DNA from: JACNIZ01 sp964344765
GTDB taxonomy: Bacteria; Planctomycetota; UBA1135
Assembly: GCA_964344765.1 (NCBI GenBank)
Contig: CAYFOM010000045.1
Location: 1 to 30,005 of the forward strand
Length of the DNA: 30,005 bases
Direction: 5' to 3'
Position 1 is the first letter of the stretch, and each line of letters opens with the position of its first letter. Positions 8,202 to 16,376 of this stretch are shown here, piece by piece. A program made the translations under genes and the position numbers. The notes under the pieces were generated by a model, which was given only the letters and a program-made list of their open reading frames with translations, ran no database searches and was not told where the DNA came from.

Positions 8202-10376
8202 CTATTTCGGCAGCTCGTTCGTGGGCGCTAAACAGGTTGCGCCGGTGCATAGGTAGAGGGTCGGTTTGCCATCCAGTGCGGTACGCCCGGTCAACAACGG
8301 ATTGGTGCTGCCCTCATCCGCCGTCTTGCGAAACAAGTACCAATCGGCAACGCCATTCGGCCGCCGGAGTAGAGAGCTTTGCCACTGGTTGATCGCCGCT
8401 GCGTCGCCATTGCCGATCACCACGGCGACCGTCGGTTCATCCACCGCCAGCTGGTAAAGCCGCAGCGTGTAGCAAAAGCCGCTGGGGCCGCGCTTGGCGA
8501 ATGGCAGCATCGCCGACAGCCCTTGGAGCGCCGGTTCACGCCATTTTTCGTCATGGGTCATCGCGTACAAACCCAACAACGACTCCAATGCAATCGCATT
8601 GGGCGACGGAATGGCGCCATCCCAAGGTGACTTCAGCCGGTGCAAAACCGTCGGATCAGCTCCGTCGGTGTCCCAGAAAATGGCGGTTTCCGGGTCCCAG
8701 AAATCGGCAAGCATTTGTTCGCCAAGTTCTTTTGCGTGCTGCAGCCATTTGTGGTCGCCGGTAGTTTGGTAAAGCGACAACAATGCGCGGATGAAGTAGG
8801 AGTAGTCCTCCAGTACCGCTTGATGCTGGGCTTTGCCCTGCCGCCAAGAGCGCAGCAATCGCTTGGACGCATCGACGCCATCGGAATCCCCGGTCGTGGA
8901 TTCGGTTCGCCACATTTGGGCGAGTACAAAATCGGCAGCGCGCTCGGCGGCTTCCAGGTAGCGCGGCTGATCCAAGCTCGCGCCGGCCCAAGCCAATGCG
9001 TGAATGGCCAAGCCATTCCAAGCGGTCAGCACCTTGTCGTCGTTGCCCGGCGGCACGCGTTTTTCACGAGCCTCATAAAGCGCCTGACGAATTTCAGCGA
9101 GCATTTGATCCAAGCTCACGCCTTCGCCACCGAAGTCAGCGCCAACGTTTTGCGGATCCATCCCCATCTGTTGCGCAACCTTCAACGCCGACGTCTTCGC
9201 TTGCAGCACCGAGGTACCGTGTTCAAAAGTTCCCGATTCAGTGACGTGGTACCAGGCTGCGGCGAATTGGCCGCGCTTTTCGCCGAGCACAGCCTCAAGC
9301 TGCTCCGGCGTCCAAGCAAAAAACTTGCCTTCTTCGCCTTCAGAATCGGCGTCGGTTGCCGACCAAATGCCGCCGGCCGGATCGATGCGTTCCTTGAGTA
9401 AGTAGTCGCAGCATTCCGTCACGATGCGCGCGAAGTCGTCGTTGCCGGTAATCCGCCAAGCATCCAAGTACGCCGGAATCAGCGTGCCCTGGTCGTACAA
9501 CATCTTCTCGAAGTGAGGGATCAGCCACTGCTCGTCGACCGAATAGCGCGCAAAGCCGCCGCCGATTTGGTCGTACATGCCGCCGGCCGCCATTTTTTGC
9601 AGCGTGAACGACGCCATTTCCACTGCCGACGGCGAGCCGTCCTGCAATAGGTAGAGCAATGCCCCGGAGGGTGGGAACTTGGGTGCGTTGCCGAAGCCGC
9701 CCCAGGTGGCGTCGAAACGCTCGCGGAATTCGGGCAGCCACTGTTTGCGCAGTTGAGCCAGCTCGTTGGCGTTGGGCAGTGGGGAGGACGCGGCATCCGG
9801 GAATTCCACCTCCAACATGCCGGTCAGCTGATCCGCCGACGCCAAAACTGCGTCGCGGCGGTGCATCCATGCATCGTGGATGTTATGGAGTAGATCCTTA
9901 AAGCCGGTGCGGCCGTATTTGGACTCCAGCGGGAAATAGGTACCGCCGAAAAACGGCTTCAAATCCGGGGTCAGGAAAACCGTCATCGGCCAGCCACCGC
10001 TACCGGTCATGCGCTGCACCGCGGCCATGTAGAGGTCGTCCAGATCCGGCCGTTCCTCGCGATCGACCTTGATGGAAATGAAGTGTTCGTTCAGATATGC
10101 AGCGACCTCTTCATTCTCGAACGACTCATGCTCCATCACATGGCACCAGTGGCAAGCCGAGTAACCGATCGACAGGAATATCGGTTTGCCTTCGTCCTTC
10201 GCGCGCTGCAATGCTTCGGAATCCCATGGATACCAGTCCACTGGATTGTGAACATGCTGCAGCAGGTACGGGCTGGTCTGGCCGACGAGGTGATTGGTGG
10301 GGCGGTCGGTGGCGGGCGGCGTCGGGTTTTGCATGGTGCAAACCAAGGCTGGGCTCAGCAGGGCGGTGAGGATCAC
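8202..10376 (-). CDS. Thioredoxin-domain protein of the YyaL/Spata20 (DUF255) family
   Basis: A 724-residue protein with the family layout. An N-terminal DUF255 thioredoxin-like domain contains TSPYLLQHVHNPVDWYPW (35-51), GKPIFLSIGYSACHWCHVM with the CxxC pair C75/C78, VDREERPDLD and GGWPMTVFLTPDLKPFFGGTYFP. A long (alpha/alpha)6-barrel region follows, like N-acylglucosamine 2-epimerases, with DQIGGGFARYSVDEQWLIPHFEKMLYDQ and DKVLTAWNGLAIHALAWA. The biochemical activity of this widespread family is not established. The start is uncertain: the GTG at 10376 adds a hydrophobic stretch (ILTALLSPALVC) that could be a signal peptide, while the ATG at 10334 gives a typical cytosolic start. It lies upstream of the biotin genes on the same strand but is separated by 112 bp, and it is divergent from the nuclease-domain gene. 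Confidence 0.93.
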   Translation of the reverse strand: MILTALLSPALVCTMQNPTPPATDRPTNHLVGQTSPYLLQHVHNPVDWYPWDSEALQRAKDEGKPIFLSIGYSACHWCHVMEHESFENEEVAAYLNEHFISIKVDREERPDLDDLYMAAVQRMTGSGGWPMTVFLTPDLKPFFGGTYFPLESKYGRTGFKDLLHNIHDAWMHRRDAVLASADQLTGMLEVEFPDAASSPLPNANELAQLRKQWLPEFRERFDATWGGFGNAPKFPPSGALLYLLQDGSPSAVEMASFTLQKMAAGGMYDQIGGGFARYSVDEQWLIPHFEKMLYDQGTLIPAYLDAWRITGNDDFARIVTECCDYLLKERIDPAGGIWSATDADSEGEEGKFFAWTPEQLEAVLGEKRGQFAAAWYHVTESGTFEHGTSVLQAKTSALKVAQQMGMDPQNVGADFGGEGVSLDQMLAEIRQALYEAREKRVPPGNDDKVLTAWNGLAIHALAWAGASLDQPRYLEAAERAADFVLAQMWRTESTTGDSDGVDASKRLLRSWRQGKAQHQAVLEDYSYFIRALLSLYQTTGDHKWLQHAKELGEQMLADFWDPETAIFWDTDGADPTVLHRLKSPWDGAIPSPNAIALESLLGLYAMTHDEKWREPALQGLSAMLPFAKRGPSGFCYTLRLYQLAVDEPTVAVVIGNGDAAAINQWQSSLLRRPNGVADWYLFRKTADEGSTNPLLTGRTALDGKPTLYLCTGATCLAPTNELPK

Positions 10377-10464
10377 GTCGGCAGCTTAGCCGGCTCTGCG
10401 TACCGTTGTATGGGCGTATTACAGGGCTTGTGTACTGCCGCCCGACCGGGCAGAATATAGGGGT
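10377..10464. promoter_or_regulatory. Divergent intergenic promoter region
   Basis: These 88 bp separate divergent genes and must drive at least the plus-strand one. On the plus strand a TTGTGT (10428-10433), 17-bp spacer and CAGAAT (10451-10456) form a weak sigma70-like pair; the overlapping GAATAT ends only 6 bases before the ATG. On the minus strand a CATACAAC element near 10402-10409 is -10-like. The plus-strand geometry would give an almost leaderless mRNA. All of this is by eye and weak. Confidence 0.35.
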
Positions 10465-12762
10465 ATGGGCTTGTACAGACGCCTCTTCAAGGGAGCGTCC
10501 CGCGACGATGTCGCGCCACGTTCCCCCGAGGATGCCCGAGCCGCTCAGGAATTAGCTGAAGAGCTGCGGGACCTCAAAGATGAAATCCGAAAGCTTCGAG
10601 AAGCCCTCCAAGAATCTCCACAGTCTTCCCGCCGGGGAGAAAGTCGAGGTCGCGGAGGTCGTGGTCGAAGCTCTGGAGGCAGCCGCTCGCGTGGTGGCTC
10701 CTTCTCCGAACGGGGCCGCAAAGAAGGTCCCGCCAAGGTACCGCCGGACGACGCTCCGACGGGACCGCTAGTCGACTACTTGAAGAAACAAAAGGTCACG
10801 GTCTTCGAAGGCCAAGACGACCTTGCGCGCAATGAGGCTTTCGAGCACTTGGCGCGTCACTTGGGGCAGCACTTCTCGCTGCTGGCCAACTTCTACGAAA
10901 AGATGAAGCGTGCGGTGGCCACTGGCCGCACCACGCGAGTCGACATCGAGGGCTACTCCGAAGCCGAACGTTCGGCCGCCGTGCAGCTCGGTACTTTGCT
11001 GTACCGCCACGGCATGCTGAAGGATTTTTACTACCATCGCTCGCCGCGCAAACAGCTGCGGGTCATTCCGACCAAGGACGGCGAAACGCAGCAGTTCTTG
11101 ACAGGCGGTTGGTTGGAAATCTACGTGGTGTGGTTGCTGAGCAAGCGACTGCGCGGGCATCTGCAGCCGAAACAATTCCAGGTCTTGTTTAACGTCAAGG
11201 GCACGCTGCCGACCGGCAACGAGTTCGAGGCGGATCTGATGGCGAGCATCAACGGTCACCTGCTGTGGCTGGAATGCAAAACCGGTCAGTGGCAGGACTA
11301 CTCGGCGCGCTTCCGCGGTTTGGTCAAAGTGTTCGGCACCAATCGAAAAGGTGCCGGCCTGGTGTTGATCAAAACGCCGGATGCTTCGACCCGCGGACGG
11401 GCGACGGACATGCTCGACATGACGTTGCTGTCGTTGGACGACGTCGAGAATTACGTCGACGAATTCTTGGAGGTTCCCGAAGGCGAGCGTTTGCCGAAGC
11501 AACACAAGGTGCCGAAGGAGACGTCGTCGCAGCAGCGCAACGCTGGTGGCCGCGGTGGTTCTAAGGCCGGTGGCGATGGTGAAGGCGGGGGTGGAAACTC
11601 ACGCCGCCGACGTCGTTCACCTGCTTCAGGGTCGAGCTCAAAGCCTGATTCCGGCGGCATGGCTGTCGAAGAGAAGGGAATCGAGACCTTGCCGGAAGAC
11701 GCGAAGCCGCTTGAGAATCCGGAACCGGCCAAGCGCTTGGGCAAGGTGGACCTGGAAGAGGGTCGCGCTATTCCACGCCGCCGTCGCCGTCGTCGCTCGC
11801 GTAGTCGTACGTCGGGCGAGCCAGCCGCTGAAGCTGCCAAACCACAGGCCGATGGTGATTCCGAGGCGTTGCGCGAGGAGTTGCCGATTCAGCCGTTGAA
11901 GGGTGATGGTGATTCCGCTGCGAAGGCCGAGGCTAAGTCTGAGGACAAAGCCAAGTCGGATGCGAAGGCCGAAGAGCCGAGCAAGCCTGCCGAACCTGAG
12001 AAGCCGCTGATCCCGGCCGGCATGGTCGCGAAGAAGCCGAATTGGCCGGAGGTCACCGAAGATCGCAAGGCTAAGGATGTCGAGGACAAGGCGGATGCCG
12101 AGGCTAAACAGATCGATGAAGATGCTGCGCCGAAGGCGGAAGGTGATTCCGAGACTAAGGCAAGGCGTCCGCGTCGCCGTCGTCGGACTAAGAAGGTCGT
12201 GGCGGAAGAGGCAGCGGATTCGTCGGAGGCTAAGGCTGAATCCAAGGCTGATGCGAAGGCCGAATCGAAGGCGGATGCGAAGGCGGACGATGCTGAGCCG
12301 AAGAAAAAGGCTAAGCCACGCGCCAAGCGCAAGACCACGCGGTCGCGTCGCAAGCCGGCAGAATCGGAAGGCAAGCTTGAGCAGACTGATTTGGACTTGA
12401 AGTCATCGGACGACAAGCCAAAGGCCGATCAAGCCGACTCAGGTGACGAAGTCAAGCCTGTTCGCAGGAAGCGCGCCACCCGTAAAAAGACTGCGGCGAA
12501 GAAGGCGGAGCCTGAAGCTAAGTCTGAAGCGAAAGCCGAATCCAAGTCTGAAGCGAAAGCCGAATCCAAGTCTGAAGCGAAATCCGAATCTAAGCCTGAA
12601 GCAAAATCCGAGGCCAAGCCAAAATCCAAGCCGGAGCCGAAGGCGGAAGATAGCAAGAAGAAATCTGCCAGTGGCGTAACCATCATGCCTGACCTCAGCG
12701 CGATGATGGCTGGTTCTACAAAGCCGGCAGAGAAGAAAACTGAGCCGAAGGATTCGGAATAG
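10465..12762 (+). CDS. Card1/Can2-like PD-(D/E)XK nuclease-domain protein with long basic, disordered tail
   Basis: A 765-residue protein in four parts. Residues 1-50 form a charged coiled coil (AAQELAEELRDLKDEIRKLR). Residues 55-90 are an Arg/Gly/Ser-rich linker. Residues about 100-210 are a small helical domain. Residues 211-310 are a nuclease core with FLTGGWLEIYVVWLL (Glu218), NEFEADLM (Asp257) and HLLWLECKTG (Glu270-x-Lys272). This spacing and wording matches the DUF1887 nuclease domain of the CRISPR ancillary effectors Card1/Can2, with the acidic and lysine residues intact, but there is no CARF ligand-binding domain. From about 350 the chain is low-complexity: five Arg/Lys clusters (near 380, 440, 570, 620, 670) between acidic Ala-Glu-Lys-Ser repeats, ending in a hydrophobic SGVTIMPDLSAMMAG patch (736-750). 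The tail recalls RNase E or H1-like tails. The ATG at 10465 is used; TTG at 10471 has better spacing from AGGGG. It is monocistronic with its own terminator. The substrate is unknown. Confidence 0.85.
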   Translation: MGLYRRLFKGASRDDVAPRSPEDARAAQELAEELRDLKDEIRKLREALQESPQSSRRGESRGRGGRGRSSGGSRSRGGSFSERGRKEGPAKVPPDDAPTGPLVDYLKKQKVTVFEGQDDLARNEAFEHLARHLGQHFSLLANFYEKMKRAVATGRTTRVDIEGYSEAERSAAVQLGTLLYRHGMLKDFYYHRSPRKQLRVIPTKDGETQQFLTGGWLEIYVVWLLSKRLRGHLQPKQFQVLFNVKGTLPTGNEFEADLMASINGHLLWLECKTGQWQDYSARFRGLVKVFGTNRKGAGLVLIKTPDASTRGRATDMLDMTLLSLDDVENYVDEFLEVPEGERLPKQHKVPKETSSQQRNAGGRGGSKAGGDGEGGGGNSRRRRRSPASGSSSKPDSGGMAVEEKGIETLPEDAKPLENPEPAKRLGKVDLEEGRAIPRRRRRRRSRSRTSGEPAAEAAKPQADGDSEALREELPIQPLKGDGDSAAKAEAKSEDKAKSDAKAEEPSKPAEPEKPLIPAGMVAKKPNWPEVTEDRKAKDVEDKADAEAKQIDEDAAPKAEGDSETKARRPRRRRRTKKVVAEEAADSSEAKAESKADAKAESKADAKADDAEPKKKAKPRAKRKTTRSRRKPAESEGKLEQTDLDLKSSDDKPKADQADSGDEVKPVRRKRATRKKTAAKKAEPEAKSEAKAESKSEAKAESKSEAKSESKPEAKSEAKPKSKPEPKAEDSKKKSASGVTIMPDLSAMMAGSTKPAEKKTEPKDSE
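12523..12618 (+). repeat. Four tandem 24-bp coding repeats
   Basis: Four consecutive 24-bp units begin at 12523, 12547, 12571 and 12595. The first two are identical and the last two diverge. They encode eight-residue units of the type SEAKAESK in the tail of the nuclease-domain protein. A half unit (cctgaagctaag) precedes them at 12511-12522. Unit number may vary between strains by slippage. Confidence 0.9.
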
Positions 12763-12780
12763 TTTCCAACTAGCTCTCAA

Positions 12781-12817
12781 AAGGGGGGTGGGCTTTCAAG
12801 TCCACCTCCCTTTTTTT
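12781..12817 (+). terminator. Rho-independent terminator of the nuclease-domain gene
   Basis: An 11-bp stem pairs aaggggggtgg (12781-12791) with ccacctccctt (12802-12812) through one G-U pair, around a 10-base loop, and is followed directly by a T-run to 12817. It begins 18 bp after the stop codon at 12762, a textbook position. Confidence 0.92.
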
Positions 12818-12893
12818 GTCTCCAGGGTTCGTGTGGATTTAAATTTATTGAGAAAAGTAATAGGGGTACTGAAGTTGGCGGCATCTATCAACC

Positions 12894-14513
12894 ATGCTTG
12901 CTTTAATTACTCTTAGCCTTTTTATGGCCGCACAATTCCCCGAACCTGAAATAGGTGGTGCGAAGGGCGGCGTTCTTGATTTTGTGCGAAAGGAGGGTCA
13001 CTTTGGCGACCTCGCGGATGATCCATGGCCATTGTATTTCCCTGACGGTCAAATTTATTCCTTTGCAGTTGGCGACTACGACGGTGACGGAAAATGGGAT
13101 ATGGCGGGTTGTGATTACAAATTTATGTGGGATGCAAATATTTGGCTTCGGACTCGCGTCGATGTCCCATTAGAAAGTATCTCGGTTTATCAGCGTGGAA
13201 AAATCGCAAGTACGAACGTGGACAACGATGATTTTTGGGAAATCTTCAAGGGAACCGAGCCAACTCCTTTTGTACCCATTGAGGATGCCAACTCGGTGAT
13301 GTTTGCCACGGATATGGGCGCATACCCTGGCCCCGCTTACTCACTGTGGAGAGGGCTGGGCGCGAACTTTGATCTTTTCCCTGAACACGTATATGACCTT
13401 GGAGATTTTGATGGCGACGGATCCGGTGACATCCTCATAATTTATTCGCCATTTATTGACGCTCAAATCCATGTAGTGGATGCCGCGCTTGGCCGCGAAG
13501 TCATCCACATTGTTGATCCCAACCCTTCAATTTTTCATTATGCACGACCCCTTGGTGACATGGATGGGGATGGGAAAGCCGAGATTGGGTATATCGACAA
13601 TCGATCCCTTTGGGCCATTCACGATGATGGAACTCGTGAAGAGATCTATCACATGGGTTTCAACGGTACGGGATTCGCCAGCCTAGGCAATATTCTTCCG
13701 AATTCGCCAACAGAAGAATACGTTCTTACCGGTAGCAATAACATCGACGTCATTGAATGGGATTCGGGCACGAGCTCTTGGATTAAGAATAGTGATTTAA
13801 GTGTGCAGATGGACGTCGGCGGCGTTCTGCAAACTGTTGGCGATTTGGATGGGGATGCAGTTCCGGATTTGGTGATGTTCGACTCCAGCACAAGTACAGT
13901 CATCATTCATTCCCTATTTAACCCATTCAATGCAATCAGTAAACCACTAGGGAAACACCGCATTATCGGAGGCAATGAATGCCAAGCATTTTGGGTTCCG
14001 GATAACAACGGCAATGCTCGTTCGGAAATTTATGTAGGTTGCAATTCGGACGGTGACCAATCCGTCGCGCTGGAGTTTAGTCCAGCTATGTGGGCGTTGG
14101 ATGCTAATGGTCAATCCACGAATGTGGGTGAAGATGTGGAAAAGATCATTGTAGATTTTGGAAATTCCATGCCCGATGCCGACGAGATCCGAATCCTCAC
14201 TTCCATGAATCCCGGAGCCACTTTGCTCGGCGACATCATTGCACCGCTGCAGCGTGACAAATATTTCAACTACACGTTGAACGGTCGCTACCACCCAGTT
14301 TGCATTAACCTTGAGCCGCTTGAGGATAGCTGGATTGATGCCGATCCCGAGCAAGGTTGCATCGGGCGATTCGGCTTCGACTTTGGTCCGTCCGGAACCC
14401 CGCCTGTCGAATTTCAGGGCAAAACTTTCTACATCTCCGCCATCGCCACGCGCCAAGTCAGTGGAAACACTGAATACCTCGCCGCCAGCGTTGCCATTCC
14501 CCTCAGCTTTTAA
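12894..14513 (+). CDS. Secreted FG-GAP/VCBS-repeat protein
   Basis: A 539-residue protein with a short hydrophobic start (MLALITLSLFMAA) suggesting export. It carries repeated calcium-binding FG-GAP loops of the form DxDGDGxxD: DYDGDGKWD (61-69), DFDGDGSGD (171-179), DMDGDGKAE (222-230) and DLDGDAVPD (317-325), plus degenerate NVDNDDFWE (108-116) and DNNGNARSE (near 370). Such repeats form an integrin-alpha-like beta-propeller. No enzyme motif is seen, so the likely role is an extracellular or envelope binding protein. The gene and its upstream region are visibly more AT-rich than their neighbours. It is followed after 6 bp by another secreted-protein gene, so the two are likely co-transcribed. 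No Shine-Dalgarno precedes the ATG. Gene boundaries are good; the function is inferred from repeats only. Confidence 0.9.
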   Translation: MLALITLSLFMAAQFPEPEIGGAKGGVLDFVRKEGHFGDLADDPWPLYFPDGQIYSFAVGDYDGDGKWDMAGCDYKFMWDANIWLRTRVDVPLESISVYQRGKIASTNVDNDDFWEIFKGTEPTPFVPIEDANSVMFATDMGAYPGPAYSLWRGLGANFDLFPEHVYDLGDFDGDGSGDILIIYSPFIDAQIHVVDAALGREVIHIVDPNPSIFHYARPLGDMDGDGKAEIGYIDNRSLWAIHDDGTREEIYHMGFNGTGFASLGNILPNSPTEEYVLTGSNNIDVIEWDSGTSSWIKNSDLSVQMDVGGVLQTVGDLDGDAVPDLVMFDSSTSTVIIHSLFNPFNAISKPLGKHRIIGGNECQAFWVPDNNGNARSEIYVGCNSDGDQSVALEFSPAMWALDANGQSTNVGEDVEKIIVDFGNSMPDADEIRILTSMNPGATLLGDIIAPLQRDKYFNYTLNGRYHPVCINLEPLEDSWIDADPEQGCIGRFGFDFGPSGTPPVEFQGKTFYISAIATRQVSGNTEYLAASVAIPLSF

Positions 14514-14519
14514 TTCATC

Positions 14520-16367
14520 ATGTTCATAAATCTAATCTTGTTCAGCAGCGTCGCGCTCGCCTCTCCTCAAGCTGGCGGCGAAGTTCAATACACCGGGGGC
14601 GCAACCAATGAATCCGGTGCATCGGCCGAAGCGGTGGTGTCGACTCGCGGATTGGGCCCGATCCCATGCTTCGAGCCCGAGCTCACCTGGGAGGAAGACG
14701 TCCACCCTTGGACTCGGCCCATGGACGCTGAGCTTGCAGTGGGACCTTACTCAACGGTAGCGGTTTCGAATTGGGGCGCGATGATTCTCGACAATCAAAC
14801 GGGCAATCCGGTCGGAACCCAAATCCCACTTAGCCAATGGGTGGGTCCGGGTAGCGGAAATGTGTCCGACCCTTTTGACCCGGTCATTCATTACTCGCAG
14901 GAGACCGGCAAGTTTTATGCAGCGATGCTTGAGGTTTTAAACGGCGCATATCATCAACAGTATTTAGTGCTGGCTATCTCGACTGATTCCAATCCGCAAA
15001 GCATGAGTGGCTGGACGATTCATCGCCTGGAGCTTGAGTCGGTAATGAACGATCTACTAAGCACGCGATGGAGCCTAGACTTTCCAAACCTAGCCATCAT
15101 CGGCGACAATTTAATCTTCTCCGCCGATTGGTTCCAAAACGCCGGAGGGAATTTTGTCGGTCGCTCTCACTCCGTCGGAGTCATCCCACTGGCCTCCCTC
15201 GCACCCGGCGGTAATCCAGCCAACGAAATGGTGTGGGCGGAAACAGCCGTGGCGGCAAAGGCAATGGGCATTGCCCAACCCTTCTCCGCACCCAATTCTG
15301 ATGACATTGTTTTGGTCGCCGCGGTGTCAGGCAGCCGCTCGCGTTTGTTGCTGACCAGCCCAAGATGGGATCCAGCCGGTAATCTGAGCTGGAAGCAAAC
15401 CTTCGTGAATATTCCTGAATTCGAGTTTCCAAACGACGGCGACTTCATGGTCGAAGCGATGAACATGAGCAAGCCGTTGGATATTAACGATGAGCGAATC
15501 AAGTCGTCGGTGCTGCACGATGGCAAGCTGTATGCAACCCATCACGTCGGCGAAATGGATAACGGCAATGGGCTGGTAGTTTCGCGTTGGTATGAAATCG
15601 ACCTGAATGGATGGCCGTCAACCGGACAGCCGAGCTTGGTTTCCAGTGGCACAATAAAGGATGCACATGGTGCGGCGGCTCACTACATCTTCCCGAGCGT
15701 CGCTGTGGATATCGACGGCAATATGGGCATTAGCTATAACCGCTGCTCAATCACCGAGAATTTGTCGATTGGATATGCAGTCCGCCGCGAAGGACAAACC
15801 GATTGGGATGACCAGGTCGTAGTCGAAACTGGTGATACTTCTTGGGAGCCAAATGGCCCGATTTCTGGTGATCCAAATCCTCGCTGGGCTGATTACTCAA
15901 GCTCGGATTCCTATCACGGCAACCCCGGTGTGTTTCGTAGTCACTACGGCGTTCCGATGGAGCAGGAAGTTGGCAATTCGTCCATCTATGCCACAACCTT
16001 CCGCACCTATCTGGTGGAGTTCGATATCCACGACCTTGAGATTCAGGGCCCCACCGTCGGTCAGAGCGGACATACAGTCTCCATTCAAATCAATGGCGCC
16101 CAACCCAATTCCACCGTCAAGCTCGCGTATGGTTACGACGGGTTGGGTCACAACTCAGGAATCTCCGGTCTGGACGGAATGTCGCTCAACGTAATGAACA
16201 TCGACACCACGCTTGCCACCACTTCAGACGCTAACGGCGATGCAACCTTCCTGGTCAGCATTCCGTCGACGCCGCCAGCATACGACATGGTGTTGCAAGC
16301 CTACTTCGATGCGCTAAGTCCTAATCGCGCCGGCAAATCCGCCGTCCACAAAATGGTGATTCAATAG
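14520..16367 (+). CDS. Secreted protein with propeller-like body and shared C-terminal module
   Basis: A 615-residue protein with a signal peptide (MFINLILFSSVALASPQA). The body has repeated short beta-strand stretches with Asp-Gly turns ('AELAVGPYSTVAVSNWG', 'DNLIFSADWF', 'FPSVAVDIDGNMGISYNR', 'NPRWADYSSSD'). These resemble BNR/sialidase-type propellers, but I see no intact Asp-box series, so this is only a fold guess. The last 95 or so residues form a separate Ig-like module (NSTVKLAYGYDGLGHNSG ... TTSDANGDATFLVSIP ... MVLQAYFDAL). It matches in outline the end of the small secreted protein starting at 18915. It starts 6 bp after the FG-GAP gene and ends 9 bp from the convergent methyltransferase stop. 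No substrate can be named. Confidence 0.85.
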   Translation: MFINLILFSSVALASPQAGGEVQYTGGATNESGASAEAVVSTRGLGPIPCFEPELTWEEDVHPWTRPMDAELAVGPYSTVAVSNWGAMILDNQTGNPVGTQIPLSQWVGPGSGNVSDPFDPVIHYSQETGKFYAAMLEVLNGAYHQQYLVLAISTDSNPQSMSGWTIHRLELESVMNDLLSTRWSLDFPNLAIIGDNLIFSADWFQNAGGNFVGRSHSVGVIPLASLAPGGNPANEMVWAETAVAAKAMGIAQPFSAPNSDDIVLVAAVSGSRSRLLLTSPRWDPAGNLSWKQTFVNIPEFEFPNDGDFMVEAMNMSKPLDINDERIKSSVLHDGKLYATHHVGEMDNGNGLVVSRWYEIDLNGWPSTGQPSLVSSGTIKDAHGAAAHYIFPSVAVDIDGNMGISYNRCSITENLSIGYAVRREGQTDWDDQVVVETGDTSWEPNGPISGDPNPRWADYSSSDSYHGNPGVFRSHYGVPMEQEVGNSSIYATTFRTYLVEFDIHDLEIQGPTVGQSGHTVSIQINGAQPNSTVKLAYGYDGLGHNSGISGLDGMSLNVMNIDTTLATTSDANGDATFLVSIPSTPPAYDMVLQAYFDALSPNRAGKSAVHKMVIQ

Positions 16368-16376
16368 TCGCAAGGC

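Noticed and set aside
12523..12618. Possible CRISPR array
   Set aside because: The 24-bp units are contiguous, without unique spacers, and keep the reading frame of a protein repeat.
10465..12762. Identity as RNase E/G on account of the Arg- and Ala-Glu-Lys-rich tail
   Set aside because: No S1 domain or RNase E catalytic region is present; the core is a PD-(D/E)XK fold like Card1.
12429..12780. Ser/Ala/Phe- and Leu/Arg-rich open frames antisense to the nuclease tail
   Set aside because: They are produced by the low-complexity repeats of the sense strand.
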